Assembly: GCA_022821905.1 (NCBI GenBank)
Contig: JAJECS010000020.1
Location: forward strand, 62,001-126,000
Direction of reading: 5' to 3'
Source of the DNA: Chloroflexota bacterium
GTDB lineage: Bacteria; Chloroflexota; UBA11872
Length of the DNA: 64,000 nt
Shown: piece after piece, positions 43,042 through 50,860 of the stretch
Numbering within the stretch: position 1 is the stretch's first letter
Layout of the letters: each line of letters opens with the position of its first letter
The notes under the pieces: model-generated
What the model saw: only the letters and a program-made list of their open reading frames with translations
Database searches by the model: none
What the model was told of the DNA's origin: nothing
Made by a program: the position numbers and the translations under genes

Positions 43042-44937
43042 ATGCCAGACGCACCGCCGCCGTTCCAAGGCTCGCACCGCGCCTATGACTCCATTGTTCG
43101 TCCGAACGTGCGCATTCCCGCCCGCGACGGCGTGCTGCTGGCCGCCGACATCTATCTGCCCGCCCGCAACGGCGAGGTGGTGGCTGGGGCGTTCCCGGCC
43201 ATCGTCGAGCGCACGCCCTATCTCAAGGACGGCACCAACTACGCCCGGCGCGGTCATTGGTACGCCCGGCGCGGCTACGCCACGGTCATCAACGACGTCC
43301 GCGGACGCGGGCAATCGTCCGGCGAGTGGTATCCCTTTGCGCTCGAGGCGCCCGACGGCTACGACGTCGTCGAGTGGGTGGCCGCGCAACCGTGGTGCAA
43401 CGGGCGCGTGGGCACCATGGGCGCCAGCTACGCCGGGTCGGACCAAAGCGCCCTGGCCACGCTCAACCCGCCGCACCTCGCCTGCCAGGTCGTCGGGCAG
43501 GGCACCAGCAACTATCACGTGTCGTCGCTGCGGCAGGGCGGCGCGCTGGAGCAGCGGTTCATTCGCTATGCGTTCCGCATGGCGCGCACCAGCCGCGAGG
43601 CCTTGGCCGATCCCGACCTGAAGCGCACGTTCGACGCCGCCGATCTCCAGATCCCCGAGCTGTTCGGTCCACCGCTGCGATTCCGCCCCGGACGCACCGC
43701 CCTGCGCTTGCTGCCCACATACGAGCAATGGGCCTGGGACATCCTGACGCGCGGCGTCTACGACGAGTACTGGATGCAGCGCGGCTACACCATCGACCGC
43801 TATTGGGACGAGCACTCGGATGTGCCGGTGCTATTCCAGAGCGGCTGGTACGACACCTATCCGCGCGGCGCGATTGCCAATTATCTCGCCCTCAGCGAGC
43901 GCAAATCGAGCCCCATGCGGCTGGTGATGGGTCACTGGCGACATGGCGAAGGCACGGTCGAAGAAAGCACGGCCGGCGATGTGGAGCTGGGCATCGACGC
44001 CGCGGCGCCCGCCTACGACGACATGCGGCTGCGCTTCTTCGATGAGCACCTGAAGGGGCTTGACACGGGCTTACGCGGCGCGCCGCCCGTGCGTTACTTC
44101 GTCATGGGCGGCCGCGCGGGGCGCCCGCCGGCGGACCTCGACGCCTCCCTCTGGCACGGCGGTCGCTGGGAAAGCGCGACCACGTGGCCGCCGCCCGAAT
44201 ACCAGGAGCGGTCGCTCTACTTTCATCCCGACGGTTCGCTCCAGCCGCAGGCGCCGGCCGACCGGCATGAGCCGACCCGTTACACCTACGACCCACGTGA
44301 TCCGGTGCCCACCGCCGGCGGGTCGATCAGCGCCTCGGAGGACCTGCTGCCTTCAGGCGGGTTCGACCAGCGTGGGCAGCCGGGCCGCTTCTTCGGACAT
44401 CACGACACGCTGCCGCTAGCCTCGCGCCCCGACGTGCTGTCATTCCAGACGCCGCCGCTGGAGACCGACGTGGAGATCGCCGGCCCCGTGGAAGTGCGGC
44501 TGTTCGCGGCCAGCACGGCGGTGGACACCGACTTCACCGCCAAGCTGCTCGACGTGTATCCCCACGACCGCGACGCGCCCGGAAGCACGCCCGGGGGCTA
44601 CGAGTTGAATCTTTGCGACAGCATCATCCGCGCGCGCTTTCGCAACGGCTTCGAGGCGGAGGAGCTGATGACGCCCGGTGAGATCTGCGAGTTCCGCATC
44701 ATCCTGTATCCCACGGCCAATCGCTTCGCCCGCGGGCATCGGATTCGGGTCGACATCTCATCGAGCAACTACCCGCGTTTTGACGCCAATCCCAACACCG
44801 GTGAGCCGCTGGGACACGCCAGGCGCGTCAAGTCGGCCGACCAGTCAATCTTTCACGACGTCAACTGGCCGAGCCGGCTTCTCGTCCACGCCCGCACCGA
44901 TTCGGACGGCGCGCCGACGGGCCAGCCAGGAGCCTGA
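43042..44937 (+). CDS. CocE/NonD family serine hydrolase (X-Pro dipeptidyl-peptidase-like)
   Basis: 631 residues from ATG 43042. The α/β-hydrolase core has VRIPARDGVLLAADIYLPA, TPYLKDGTNYARRGHWYARR and VINDVRGRGQSSGEWYPFAL, the nucleophile Ser129 in MGASYAGSDQ, QSGWYDTYPRGAI for the acid and MGHWRHGEG for the His. A C-terminal jelly-roll domain (GPVEVRLFAASTAVDTDFTA, RGHRIRVDISSSNYPRFDAN) is typical. Such enzymes cleave acyl bonds of peptides, esters or amides. No signal peptide. Three bases separate it from the macrodomain gene. Confidence 0.92.
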   Translation: MPDAPPPFQGSHRAYDSIVRPNVRIPARDGVLLAADIYLPARNGEVVAGAFPAIVERTPYLKDGTNYARRGHWYARRGYATVINDVRGRGQSSGEWYPFALEAPDGYDVVEWVAAQPWCNGRVGTMGASYAGSDQSALATLNPPHLACQVVGQGTSNYHVSSLRQGGALEQRFIRYAFRMARTSREALADPDLKRTFDAADLQIPELFGPPLRFRPGRTALRLLPTYEQWAWDILTRGVYDEYWMQRGYTIDRYWDEHSDVPVLFQSGWYDTYPRGAIANYLALSERKSSPMRLVMGHWRHGEGTVEESTAGDVELGIDAAAPAYDDMRLRFFDEHLKGLDTGLRGAPPVRYFVMGGRAGRPPADLDASLWHGGRWESATTWPPPEYQERSLYFHPDGSLQPQAPADRHEPTRYTYDPRDPVPTAGGSISASEDLLPSGGFDQRGQPGRFFGHHDTLPLASRPDVLSFQTPPLETDVEIAGPVEVRLFAASTAVDTDFTAKLLDVYPHDRDAPGSTPGGYELNLCDSIIRARFRNGFEAEELMTPGEICEFRIILYPTANRFARGHRIRVDISSSNYPRFDANPNTGEPLGHARRVKSADQSIFHDVNWPSRLLVHARTDSDGAPTGQPGA

Positions 44938-44940
44938 GGC

Positions 44941-45489
44941 GTGAACCGCACCTTCGGCGGCGCGACCATTGCGTGCGTCCGCGGCGATATCACGGAGCAA
45001 CAGGTCGACGCGATCGTCAACGCGGCCAACGCGCAGCTCGCCGGCGGCGGGGGTGTCGACGGTGCCATCCATCGGGCCGGAGGCCCCTCGATCATGGCCG
45101 AGTGCCGCACCATTGGCGGCTGCCTGACAGGCCAGGCCGTGCGCACCGGGGCCGGCGACCTGCCAGCCGAGCACGTCATCCACGCGGTGGGTCCCATCTG
45201 GCGCGGCGGCGAGCACGATGAGGCCGATCTGCTTGCATCCGCCTACGAATCCAGCCTGAAAGTCGCAGCGGAGAGCGGCGCGCGCACGATCGCCTTTCCC
45301 TCGATCAGCACCGGCGCCTACGGCTATCCCAAAGCAAACGCCGCGGCCATCGCCATGGGCACCGTCGCCTCGCACGCGCCGGAGTTGGGCTTCCGCGAGG
45401 TCCGGTTCGTGCTCTTCAGCGACGCCGACTTGAAGGTCTACCTGCAGGCGCTGGCGGACGTCGCCCCGTCCGAAGCGAGTGGCCGCTAG
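44941..45489 (+). CDS. Macrodomain (ADP-ribose/O-acetyl-ADP-ribose) protein
   Basis: 182 residues from a GTG. A single macro domain: RGDITEQQVDAIVNAANAQL, then AGGGGVDGAIHRAGG (the diphosphate-binding Gly-rich loop), GQAVRTGAGDLPAEHVIHAV and the second loop SISTGAYGYPKANAAAIA. This is the MacroD/YmdB pattern, proteins that deacetylate O-acetyl-ADP-ribose or reverse mono-ADP-ribosylation. No ADP-ribosyltransferase gene is adjacent, so a toxin-antitoxin role is not supported. Its stop overlaps that of the convergent PhyH gene by four bases. Confidence 0.93.
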   Translation: MNRTFGGATIACVRGDITEQQVDAIVNAANAQLAGGGGVDGAIHRAGGPSIMAECRTIGGCLTGQAVRTGAGDLPAEHVIHAVGPIWRGGEHDEADLLASAYESSLKVAAESGARTIAFPSISTGAYGYPKANAAAIAMGTVASHAPELGFREVRFVLFSDADLKVYLQALADVAPSEASGR

Positions 45490-46241
45490 GACAGCGTCGG
45501 CGGCCCCATGCGTCGCGGATCTCGTGTTGGCGGTTGCAGGATCCGGTCTTGGGCTTCCGTGAGCCCCTCGATGCCAGCGCCGTCTGGATAGGGCATCCAC
45601 CAGGCAAGCGGTCGCGGGCTGTACTTGTAGAAGATCGTGCGGCGTTCGGCCGTGCCGTGCCACGGCAACGGTCCGTGCGTCAGCGCCTCGGTGAAGAGCA
45701 CCGCCGTCCCCGCGGGTCCGATCACGCGCTCGACGAATGGCTGCGCCTCCTCGAGGTCCTTCCAGTCGCTGGGAAATGGCAGGTTGCTCTTGTGACTGCC
45801 CGGCACGCAGGCAAAGCCGCCGTCCCCCGGATTGACGTCCATGAGGTTGATGGCCACCACGCATAGGCCGTTGTAGAAGCGGTCGTCGGCGAACTCGAAG
45901 TATTGCGCCGAGTCAAAAGGCACGCGCCCGCCGTGCAGCGTGGCGCCGATGGGGCTGAGCCCTCCGCGAATTATGTCAAGGTAGGTGTGATCCAGGCGCA
46001 CGTGGTCGCCCACCATGTCAACGACATACGGCAGCAGCTTGGGATGGTCGATGAGGTCGCGGTAGGCCGCGCCCCACGTCAGCAATTCCAGGAAGCGGTG
46101 CGAGGACCAGTCCTGGTCCGGCAAGCCCGCAATCTGCTCATCGAGCGCGTCGTTGAGCGCCGCCACCTCGGCGGCGTTCAGCGCGTCCCGCACCACCAGG
46201 AATCCCTGCAGGTCGAAGAGATACCGCTCGTGCTCAGTCAT
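45486..46241 (-). CDS. PhyH-family Fe(II)/2-oxoglutarate-like dioxygenase, HGG variant
   Basis: 251 residues from ATG 46241. Phytanoyl-CoA dioxygenase fold: LFDLQGFLVVRDALNAAEVA at the start, LDHTYLDIIRGG, VAINLMDVNPGDGGFACVPG and SHKSNLPFP, then LTHGPLPWHGTAERRTIFYK near the end. His189 and Arg200/201 fit the distal metal His and 2-oxoglutarate Arg. The usual proximal HxD pair is replaced by His103-Gly-Gly, so the facial triad is incomplete. Family members oxidise varied small molecules; substrate unknown. It lies 102 bases behind the dppB-type gene of transporter cluster A and may be co-transcribed. Confidence 0.85.
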   Translation of the reverse strand: MTEHERYLFDLQGFLVVRDALNAAEVAALNDALDEQIAGLPDQDWSSHRFLELLTWGAAYRDLIDHPKLLPYVVDMVGDHVRLDHTYLDIIRGGLSPIGATLHGGRVPFDSAQYFEFADDRFYNGLCVVAINLMDVNPGDGGFACVPGSHKSNLPFPSDWKDLEEAQPFVERVIGPAGTAVLFTEALTHGPLPWHGTAERRTIFYKYSPRPLAWWMPYPDGAGIEGLTEAQDRILQPPTRDPRRMGPPTLS

Positions 46242-46343
46242 GGGACCATCCACCCGGCATCTGCCGCGGCCCATGCTGGCACATCCGGCCACCGAGGGGA
46301 CAGATTGCGACCGCCGGATTCCCGACAGACCGGGCGTGGGGCG

Positions 46344-47336
46344 CTAGGACCCCGTCGTTTCGAGACGCACTCGCGGGTCGATATACGTATAGAGCACATC
46401 GACGAGCAGGTTCGCCACGGCGTAAATCACGGCGGATAGCAGGACCAGACCCTGCACCACCGGATAGTCGCGGTCGATGATGGCGTCGATCAGCCGCAGT
46501 CCCAGTCCCTGGCGGTGGAACACGGCCTCGATGATCACGGCGCCGGCCAGCAAGCCGCCAAACTCGAGGCCGATCACGGTAACCACTGGAATCAGGGCGT
46601 TGCGCAGGGCGTGCCCCATCACCACCACGCGCTCGCGCAGTCCTTTCGACCGCGCCGTGCGCACGTAGTCGCGCGAGAGCACGTCGAGCATCGATGAGCG
46701 GGTCAGCCGCGCCAGGATGGCGGATGCGGCCGTGCCCAGGGTGAGCGCCGGCAGGATCAATTCCTTGCCGTAGCCGTTGGAAACGGCGGGCAGCATGCCC
46801 ACGCCGTCGTCCGTCTGCCATTTGATGGCGAAGACCAGAATCAGGAGCAGGCCAACGAAGAATGGTGGGAACGAGATGCCCAGGATGGCGAACATCTGCG
46901 CGCCGTAGTCGACGAACGTGTGGCGCTTGATTGCCGATACCACGCCCGCTCCAACGCCGATGGTGATGGCCACGGCCATGCTCGCCATCGTCAGCGCAAA
47001 CGTCGCCGGCCAGTGACTCGCAATCATGTCCACGACCGGTCGCCGATAGGCAATCGACGTCCCAAGGTCCCCGCGCACGACGTCCCAGACGTAGAGGACG
47101 AATTGGTGCGGCGGCGATTTATCGAGGTTGTAGCTCTCGCGCAGCGTCTCGATAGCCTTGCGGCTGACTTCGCCGCCCTCCCGGCTGGTGGCGCCTGAGC
47201 CGCCGATTTCGCCCGACTGGTAGAAAATCTCGATCGGGTCGCCCGGAATCAGCCGCATGAGCACGAAGACCACGATCAGCACGCCGAAGAGCACGGGGAT
47301 CATGTAGAGGACGCGACGGATGATGTATCCAGCCAT
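46344..47336 (-). CDS. ABC transporter permease, DppB type (cluster A)
   Basis: 330 residues. It starts MAGYIIRRVLYMIPVLFGVL, then LRLIPGDPIEIFYQ; six membrane helices are predicted. The cytoplasmic EAA-like loop reads ARSKGLRERVVVMGHALRNA, followed by LIPVVTVIGLEFGGLLAGAV and DYPVVQGLVLLSAVIYAV. This is the peptide/nickel/oligosaccharide (PepT) permease family, partner of the DppC-type gene 49526-50446. It follows the binding-protein gene by 85 bases that contain a very stable hairpin. No ATPase gene is nearby. Confidence 0.93.
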   Translation of the reverse strand: MAGYIIRRVLYMIPVLFGVLIVVFVLMRLIPGDPIEIFYQSGEIGGSGATSREGGEVSRKAIETLRESYNLDKSPPHQFVLYVWDVVRGDLGTSIAYRRPVVDMIASHWPATFALTMASMAVAITIGVGAGVVSAIKRHTFVDYGAQMFAILGISFPPFFVGLLLILVFAIKWQTDDGVGMLPAVSNGYGKELILPALTLGTAASAILARLTRSSMLDVLSRDYVRTARSKGLRERVVVMGHALRNALIPVVTVIGLEFGGLLAGAVIIEAVFHRQGLGLRLIDAIIDRDYPVVQGLVLLSAVIYAVANLLVDVLYTYIDPRVRLETTGS

Positions 47337-47367
47337 GACTACGTCATTCTAGTGGTGAAATCGGACG

Positions 47368-47405
47368 GCAGGCGCCCGACCGCCTCGTGACGGTCGGGCG
47401 CCTGC
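47368..47405 (-). promoter_or_regulatory. 15-bp perfect hairpin between binding protein and permease genes (cluster A)
   Basis: Arms 47368-47382 (GCAGGCGCCCGACCG) and 47391-47405 (CGGTCGGGCGCCTGC) are exact reverse complements around an 8-base loop. In mRNA it sits just after the SBP stop and 31 bases before the permease start. There is no U-tract, so it more likely protects the SBP mRNA 3' end or partly attenuates transcription than terminates it. Confidence 0.75.
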
Positions 47406-47421
47406 GGCATTCCGAGGGTCG

Positions 47422-49413
47422 CTACTCCTGGGTGCTGTAGAACTGCCCGTAGCTGGGCAGGTAGTCAATACCCAAGTGCAGCACGCCGCCGATGCGGTCC
47501 GGGTTGGACAGCCACGGCAGGTAGTCGTGGACCAACGGGATCGCGACCGCGTTCTCCATGAGGTAGAGCTCGGCTTCCTCCCAAAGAGCACGCTGCTCGT
47601 CGGGATCGAAGCTGGCCCGCGCGGAGTCCAGCAGACCGTCGATCTTCGCGCCTTCCGTCGCGGTGGCCGGAACGCCGTCCCACTCGAAGAACGAGTAGGC
47701 GCGGCCCGGTCGACCGTAGAAGGACGTGTGGAAGCGGTCGTACAGCACGTCGCCGTTCGGACCCGCCACGCCGATCCACGTGGTGTGGAAGGCGCCGTCC
47801 TGCGCCTGCTCGCGGTGGGTGGCCTCGTCCATCTTCGGGATGTTCACCTGGATGCCCAGGCTCCGCTCGACGTCAAGCTTGAACAGCTCGACCACGGGGT
47901 CGCCGCGGTCGGGATAGCTGATCTCGAGCTTGCGGCCGTCCGGCGCGTAGCGGAAGCCGTCTTCGCCCAAGGCGTAGCCGGCCTCGTCAAGCAGCGCGCT
48001 GCCCTTGGCGGGGTCGTAGGTGTAAAGCTGGCCGGCGGCGTCGCTGCGGCCCACGGTACCCGGCACCAGCAGGTTGCTGATGTTGGTGGGGGCCGTGCCG
48101 CCGTTGGCGCGCACCGTCACGGTTCGCCGGTCGACGCCAAACAGCAGCGCCTTGCGCACCGCCAGGTCGTCCAGCGGCCAGAGCTGCGTGTGCAGAGGCA
48201 TGTACTGCCCCATGCCCGGCGCCGCGAAGCCGATGACGTGGTACTTCGGGTTCTCGGACACGCGCTTGTAGTCGGCGAATGACCAGTTCAACAGGATGTC
48301 GACCTCGCCCGCCTCGAAGGCCTGGGCGTTGTCGGTCATGTTGAAGCCGAAGATCTGCGACCGCATGCGGTCGGGGTAGGCCGGACCCTGGTTCGGCAGG
48401 TACGACGGGCCCCAGGCCCAGTGGTCGAACCGCTCGCCGACGATCTTCACGTCGTCTTCCCACTCCAGCATCTTGAAGGGGCCGGTGCCGACCGGGTGGC
48501 GGTCGAGCTCCGCGCCCATCTCCGTGATGGCCTTCGGCGAGGCGAACACCACGTGCTGGTGAGCGATGAACTTCAGGAAGAACGCCTGCGGCTGGTCGGT
48601 GTGGAACCGGACCGTGAAGTCGTTGACCTTCTCGACACTGGAAATGCCGGCGATGTCGCGAACGACGTGGCCGCGCGGCAGCTCTTCGTCGAGGAATCGA
48701 TCGAAGTTGAAGATCATGGCGTCCGCGTCGAACGGCGTCTCGTCGTGGAAGACCACGTCGTTGCGCAGCGGGACCGTCCAACTCAGCTTGTCATCCGAAA
48801 CCTCGGGCAGGTCGGAGGCCAGCGTCGGCAGGATCGCGTTGCCGGGACCGTAGTTGTAGAGCAGCTCGTAGAACATGTTCGCCGGCTCGGCGGTGCGTCC
48901 GCCCCATGTCGCCGGGTCGAAGTTCGTCGGGTTGCCGAAGGTCATGTAGCTGACCTCGCCGCCAACCTTCGGGTCCCAAGGCTTCAGGCCGATGTTTACG
49001 GCCGAGTCGAGGTTGTGGATGTCGATGCCCGGCGCGCGCTCGGCGGCCTGCTCGACGATCTTCTCGACGACCCGCTCGACCACCTTCTGGACTTCAACCT
49101 CGCGGATGACTTCCTGGGTGACGACCTTCTCGACCTGGACCTCTTTGATGGTCTCGACCGGGACTTCCTTGATCACCTCTTTGGTGACGACCGTCTCGAC
49201 CGGGACTTCCTTCACCACTTCCTTGGTGACGACCGTCTCGACCGGAACTTCCTTCACCACCTCTTTGACTTCAGTGACCGTGACCGTGACCGTCTTCTCG
49301 ACGACCTCGGCCTCGCCGCACGCGGCCAGAGCGGCTACTCCAACACCGCCCGCCAGCGCCGCCGCCCCACCACGGAGCAGCTTGCGACGACTCAATGACT
49401 TACTCGGACCCAT
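47422..49413 (-). CDS. ABC transporter substrate-binding lipoprotein, SBP_bac_5 family (cluster A)
   Basis: 663 residues. The signal has a Tat-like SRRKLLRGGAAALAGGV and a lipobox ALAAC. A stalk of about 65 residues follows, made of TVTVTEVKEVVKEVPVE and near-identical repeats, a predicted extended coiled coil. The SBP_bac_5 domain has VGGEVSYMTFGNPTNFDPAT, WTVPLRNDVVFHDETPFDAD, HPVGTGPFKMLEWEDDVKIV, VRKALLFGVDRRTVTVRANG and the C-terminal domain to EEAELYLMENAVAIPLVH. A strong AGGAGGG lies seven bases before the ATG. Cargo unknown; oligosaccharides or peptides. Confidence 0.93.
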   Translation of the reverse strand: MGPSKSLSRRKLLRGGAAALAGGVGVAALAACGEAEVVEKTVTVTVTEVKEVVKEVPVETVVTKEVVKEVPVETVVTKEVIKEVPVETIKEVQVEKVVTQEVIREVEVQKVVERVVEKIVEQAAERAPGIDIHNLDSAVNIGLKPWDPKVGGEVSYMTFGNPTNFDPATWGGRTAEPANMFYELLYNYGPGNAILPTLASDLPEVSDDKLSWTVPLRNDVVFHDETPFDADAMIFNFDRFLDEELPRGHVVRDIAGISSVEKVNDFTVRFHTDQPQAFFLKFIAHQHVVFASPKAITEMGAELDRHPVGTGPFKMLEWEDDVKIVGERFDHWAWGPSYLPNQGPAYPDRMRSQIFGFNMTDNAQAFEAGEVDILLNWSFADYKRVSENPKYHVIGFAAPGMGQYMPLHTQLWPLDDLAVRKALLFGVDRRTVTVRANGGTAPTNISNLLVPGTVGRSDAAGQLYTYDPAKGSALLDEAGYALGEDGFRYAPDGRKLEISYPDRGDPVVELFKLDVERSLGIQVNIPKMDEATHREQAQDGAFHTTWIGVAGPNGDVLYDRFHTSFYGRPGRAYSFFEWDGVPATATEGAKIDGLLDSARASFDPDEQRALWEEAELYLMENAVAIPLVHDYLPWLSNPDRIGGVLHLGIDYLPSYGQFYSTQE
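49160..49270 (-). repeat. 42-bp tandem repeat encoding the SBP stalk
   Basis: Two full copies and partial flanking copies of a 42-base unit encode the 14-residue repeat EVVKEVPVETVVTK. Copies differ at few bases. They form the membrane-proximal stalk of the cluster A binding protein; the cluster B protein has a diverged version near 52020-52230. Confidence 0.7.
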
Positions 49414-49525
49414 AGACTTCCCCTCCTATATGGGGTGAGATCGTGCTTGCACGCGGCGCGCATCCTACACGACTCTTGTAAATCGGGCACACGTTTTCCT
49501 GTTTATCGGTGCGACTTCGGCGCGC

Positions 49526-50446
49526 TCAGTGGGACCACGCCCCCGCTTGCGGATCGAGCGCCTCGCGCAGACCGTCGCCTAGCAGATTGATCGACAGCAC
49601 CGTGATGGCGATGGCCAGGCCGTTGAACGTCGAGATCCACCATGACGATCGCAGCAGGTGCCGGCTCGACGACAGCTCAAGGCCCCACTCAGGCGACGGG
49701 CGCTCGGCGCCCAGGCCGAGGAAGCTCAAGCCCGCGGCGGCCAGGATGGCCCCGCCCAGACCCAGCGTGGCCATGATCAGGATCGGGCTGACGATGTTCG
49801 GCAGGATGTGGCGCAGCATGATTCGGGCGTCGGACATGCCTACGGCGCGCGCCGCCCGCACGTAGACCAGCTCGCGCGCGGCGAGCGTCGTCGAACGCAC
49901 CACGCGCGCATAGAACGGAATGCCGGCCACTCCCAGCGCGATCATGGCGTTGTTGAGGCCCGATCCCAGAGCGGCGACGACTGTCATCGCCAGCAGCAAG
50001 CCCGGGAACGCCAGCATCACGTCAATGATCCGGCTGATGACCATGTCCACCCAGCGCCCGAAATAGCCCGCCGACAATCCAATGAGCGTGCCGACGATGG
50101 CCGAAATCGTCACCGCGGAGAATCCGACGCGAAGCGAAATCCGAGAGCCGCGCACGATGCGGCTGAAGACGTCTCGCCCGATGTCGTCGGTGCCAAGCGG
50201 GTGGCCCTCCGAACCCGGAGGCAGTTCGGCCGCCATGATGTCGAAGTGGTTCTCCGGTTCGGTCGCAATCACATCGGCGAATATCGCCGCCAGCGAGATG
50301 ATGATCAGAATGCCGAGCCCCGCCAGGGCCGCCTTGTTCCGTCGCAGTCGGCGCCACGCCATGGTCCACTCGCTGCGCGGCTTGGGCGCAGCGGCAGCCT
50401 CGAGCCCGGTCTCGCCCTGAACAATCGTGTCGCCGGCCAACGTCAC
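49526..50446 (-). CDS. ABC transporter permease, DppC type (cluster A)
   Basis: 306 residues counted from GTG 50446. The AAGGAG just upstream sits too close to that GTG and is better spaced for a TTG at 50440, so the true start may be two codons in. The N-terminal oligopeptide permease tail SEWTMAWRRLRRNKAALAGL, LGTDDIGRDVFSRIVRGSRI, SAGYFGRWVDMVISRIIDVM and the EAA-type loop VRAARAVGMSDARIMLRHIL are diagnostic. Six helices. First gene of cluster A; strongly similar to the cluster B permease 50861-51796, its head-to-head neighbour. Confidence 0.92.
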   Translation of the reverse strand: MTLAGDTIVQGETGLEAAAAPKPRSEWTMAWRRLRRNKAALAGLGILIIISLAAIFADVIATEPENHFDIMAAELPPGSEGHPLGTDDIGRDVFSRIVRGSRISLRVGFSAVTISAIVGTLIGLSAGYFGRWVDMVISRIIDVMLAFPGLLLAMTVVAALGSGLNNAMIALGVAGIPFYARVVRSTTLAARELVYVRAARAVGMSDARIMLRHILPNIVSPILIMATLGLGGAILAAAGLSFLGLGAERPSPEWGLELSSSRHLLRSSWWISTFNGLAIAITVLSINLLGDGLREALDPQAGAWSH

Positions 50447-50550
50447 TCCTTCGCGTGAGTTTCCAACCAGTCCACAGCAGTCGCCACGGCCGCGCCCAGC
50501 GGTCGCGCGCCTACGCTACCACTTCAGTCATGTCAGGCATGTAGGGCCGA

Positions 50551-50573
50551 CCACGAATGCGGTCCATTCGTGG
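50551..50573. promoter_or_regulatory. Perfect 23-bp inverted repeat, candidate operator
   Basis: Arms CCACGAATG (50551-50559) and CATTCGTGG (50565-50573) are exact reverse complements around CGGTC. Position in a divergent spacer, 104 bases from the cluster A start, fits a dimeric repressor or activator site (LacI- or GntR-like). An RNA hairpin is the alternative. No regulator gene lies next to it. Confidence 0.6.
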
Positions 50574-50680
50574 CGCCGGCGCCGGCCATCCGAACAGCCG
50601 GCCACGTGGGCCGCGAAACGCGCAAACCGGCGCAGAGTCTCAAATCGCGCGCCCACCGCGCAAGCCCGCCGTCCCCCAGA

Positions 50681-50710
50681 TTGACACGGCGGCGCGCCAC
50701 GGCATACGTT
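50681..50710 (+). promoter_or_regulatory. Candidate σ70-type promoter for cluster B
   Basis: A consensus TTGACA at 50681-50686 and TACGTT at 50705-50710 with an 18-base spacer (17 if read ATACGT). It is about 150 bases before the GTG at 50861. The -35 match is perfect, unusual in this GC-rich sequence; the -10 keeps the TA...T pattern. Confidence 0.5.
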
Positions 50711-50724
50711 CCACCTTGAGATGA

Positions 50725-50745
50725 CGGCTCGCTCCCGGCGAGCCG
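50725..50745 (+). promoter_or_regulatory. Perfect 8-bp hairpin in the cluster B leader
   Basis: Arms CGGCTCGC (50725-50732) and GCGAGCCG (50738-50745) around a 5-base loop, 14 bases after the proposed -10 box. It is either an operator overlapping the transcription start or a leader hairpin. Confidence 0.45.
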
Positions 50746-50860
50746 AGTGGGTGGCCTTCGCTGATCGCGGCACCCCTGGCAATGTCCGGCCTGAGCCACC
50801 TGAACCGTTGACGGCAACCGGAGCAGGCCACATCTCGCGTAGATCGGCGGGGGAGCCGGT

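Larger units (their letters stand above)
50447..50860. other. Divergent control region between transporter clusters A and B
   Basis: 414 bases between two DppC-type genes read outward. It holds a perfect 9-bp inverted repeat with 5-base loop (50551-50573), a promoter-like TTGACA with an 18-base-spaced TACGTT (50681-50710) facing cluster B, an 8-bp hairpin just after it (50725-50745), and a GGGGGAG ribosome site before the cluster B GTG. Short ORFs in it show no coding features. No clear promoter toward cluster A was found. Confidence 0.65.

Noticed and set aside
40900-45489. SPFH-NfeD-NUDIX-hydrolase-macrodomain stretch as a phage defence island
   Set aside because: Genes are split over strands, lack nuclease or sensor partners, and each is a common housekeeping family.
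44941-46241. Macrodomain plus PhyH as an ADP-ribosylation toxin-antitoxin pair
   Set aside because: No ADP-ribosyltransferase motif in any neighbour; the two genes are convergent and unrelated.
50528-50833. Short minus-strand ORFs in the divergent transporter spacer
   Set aside because: No similarity, poor composition, and they cover the proposed promoter and palindromes.
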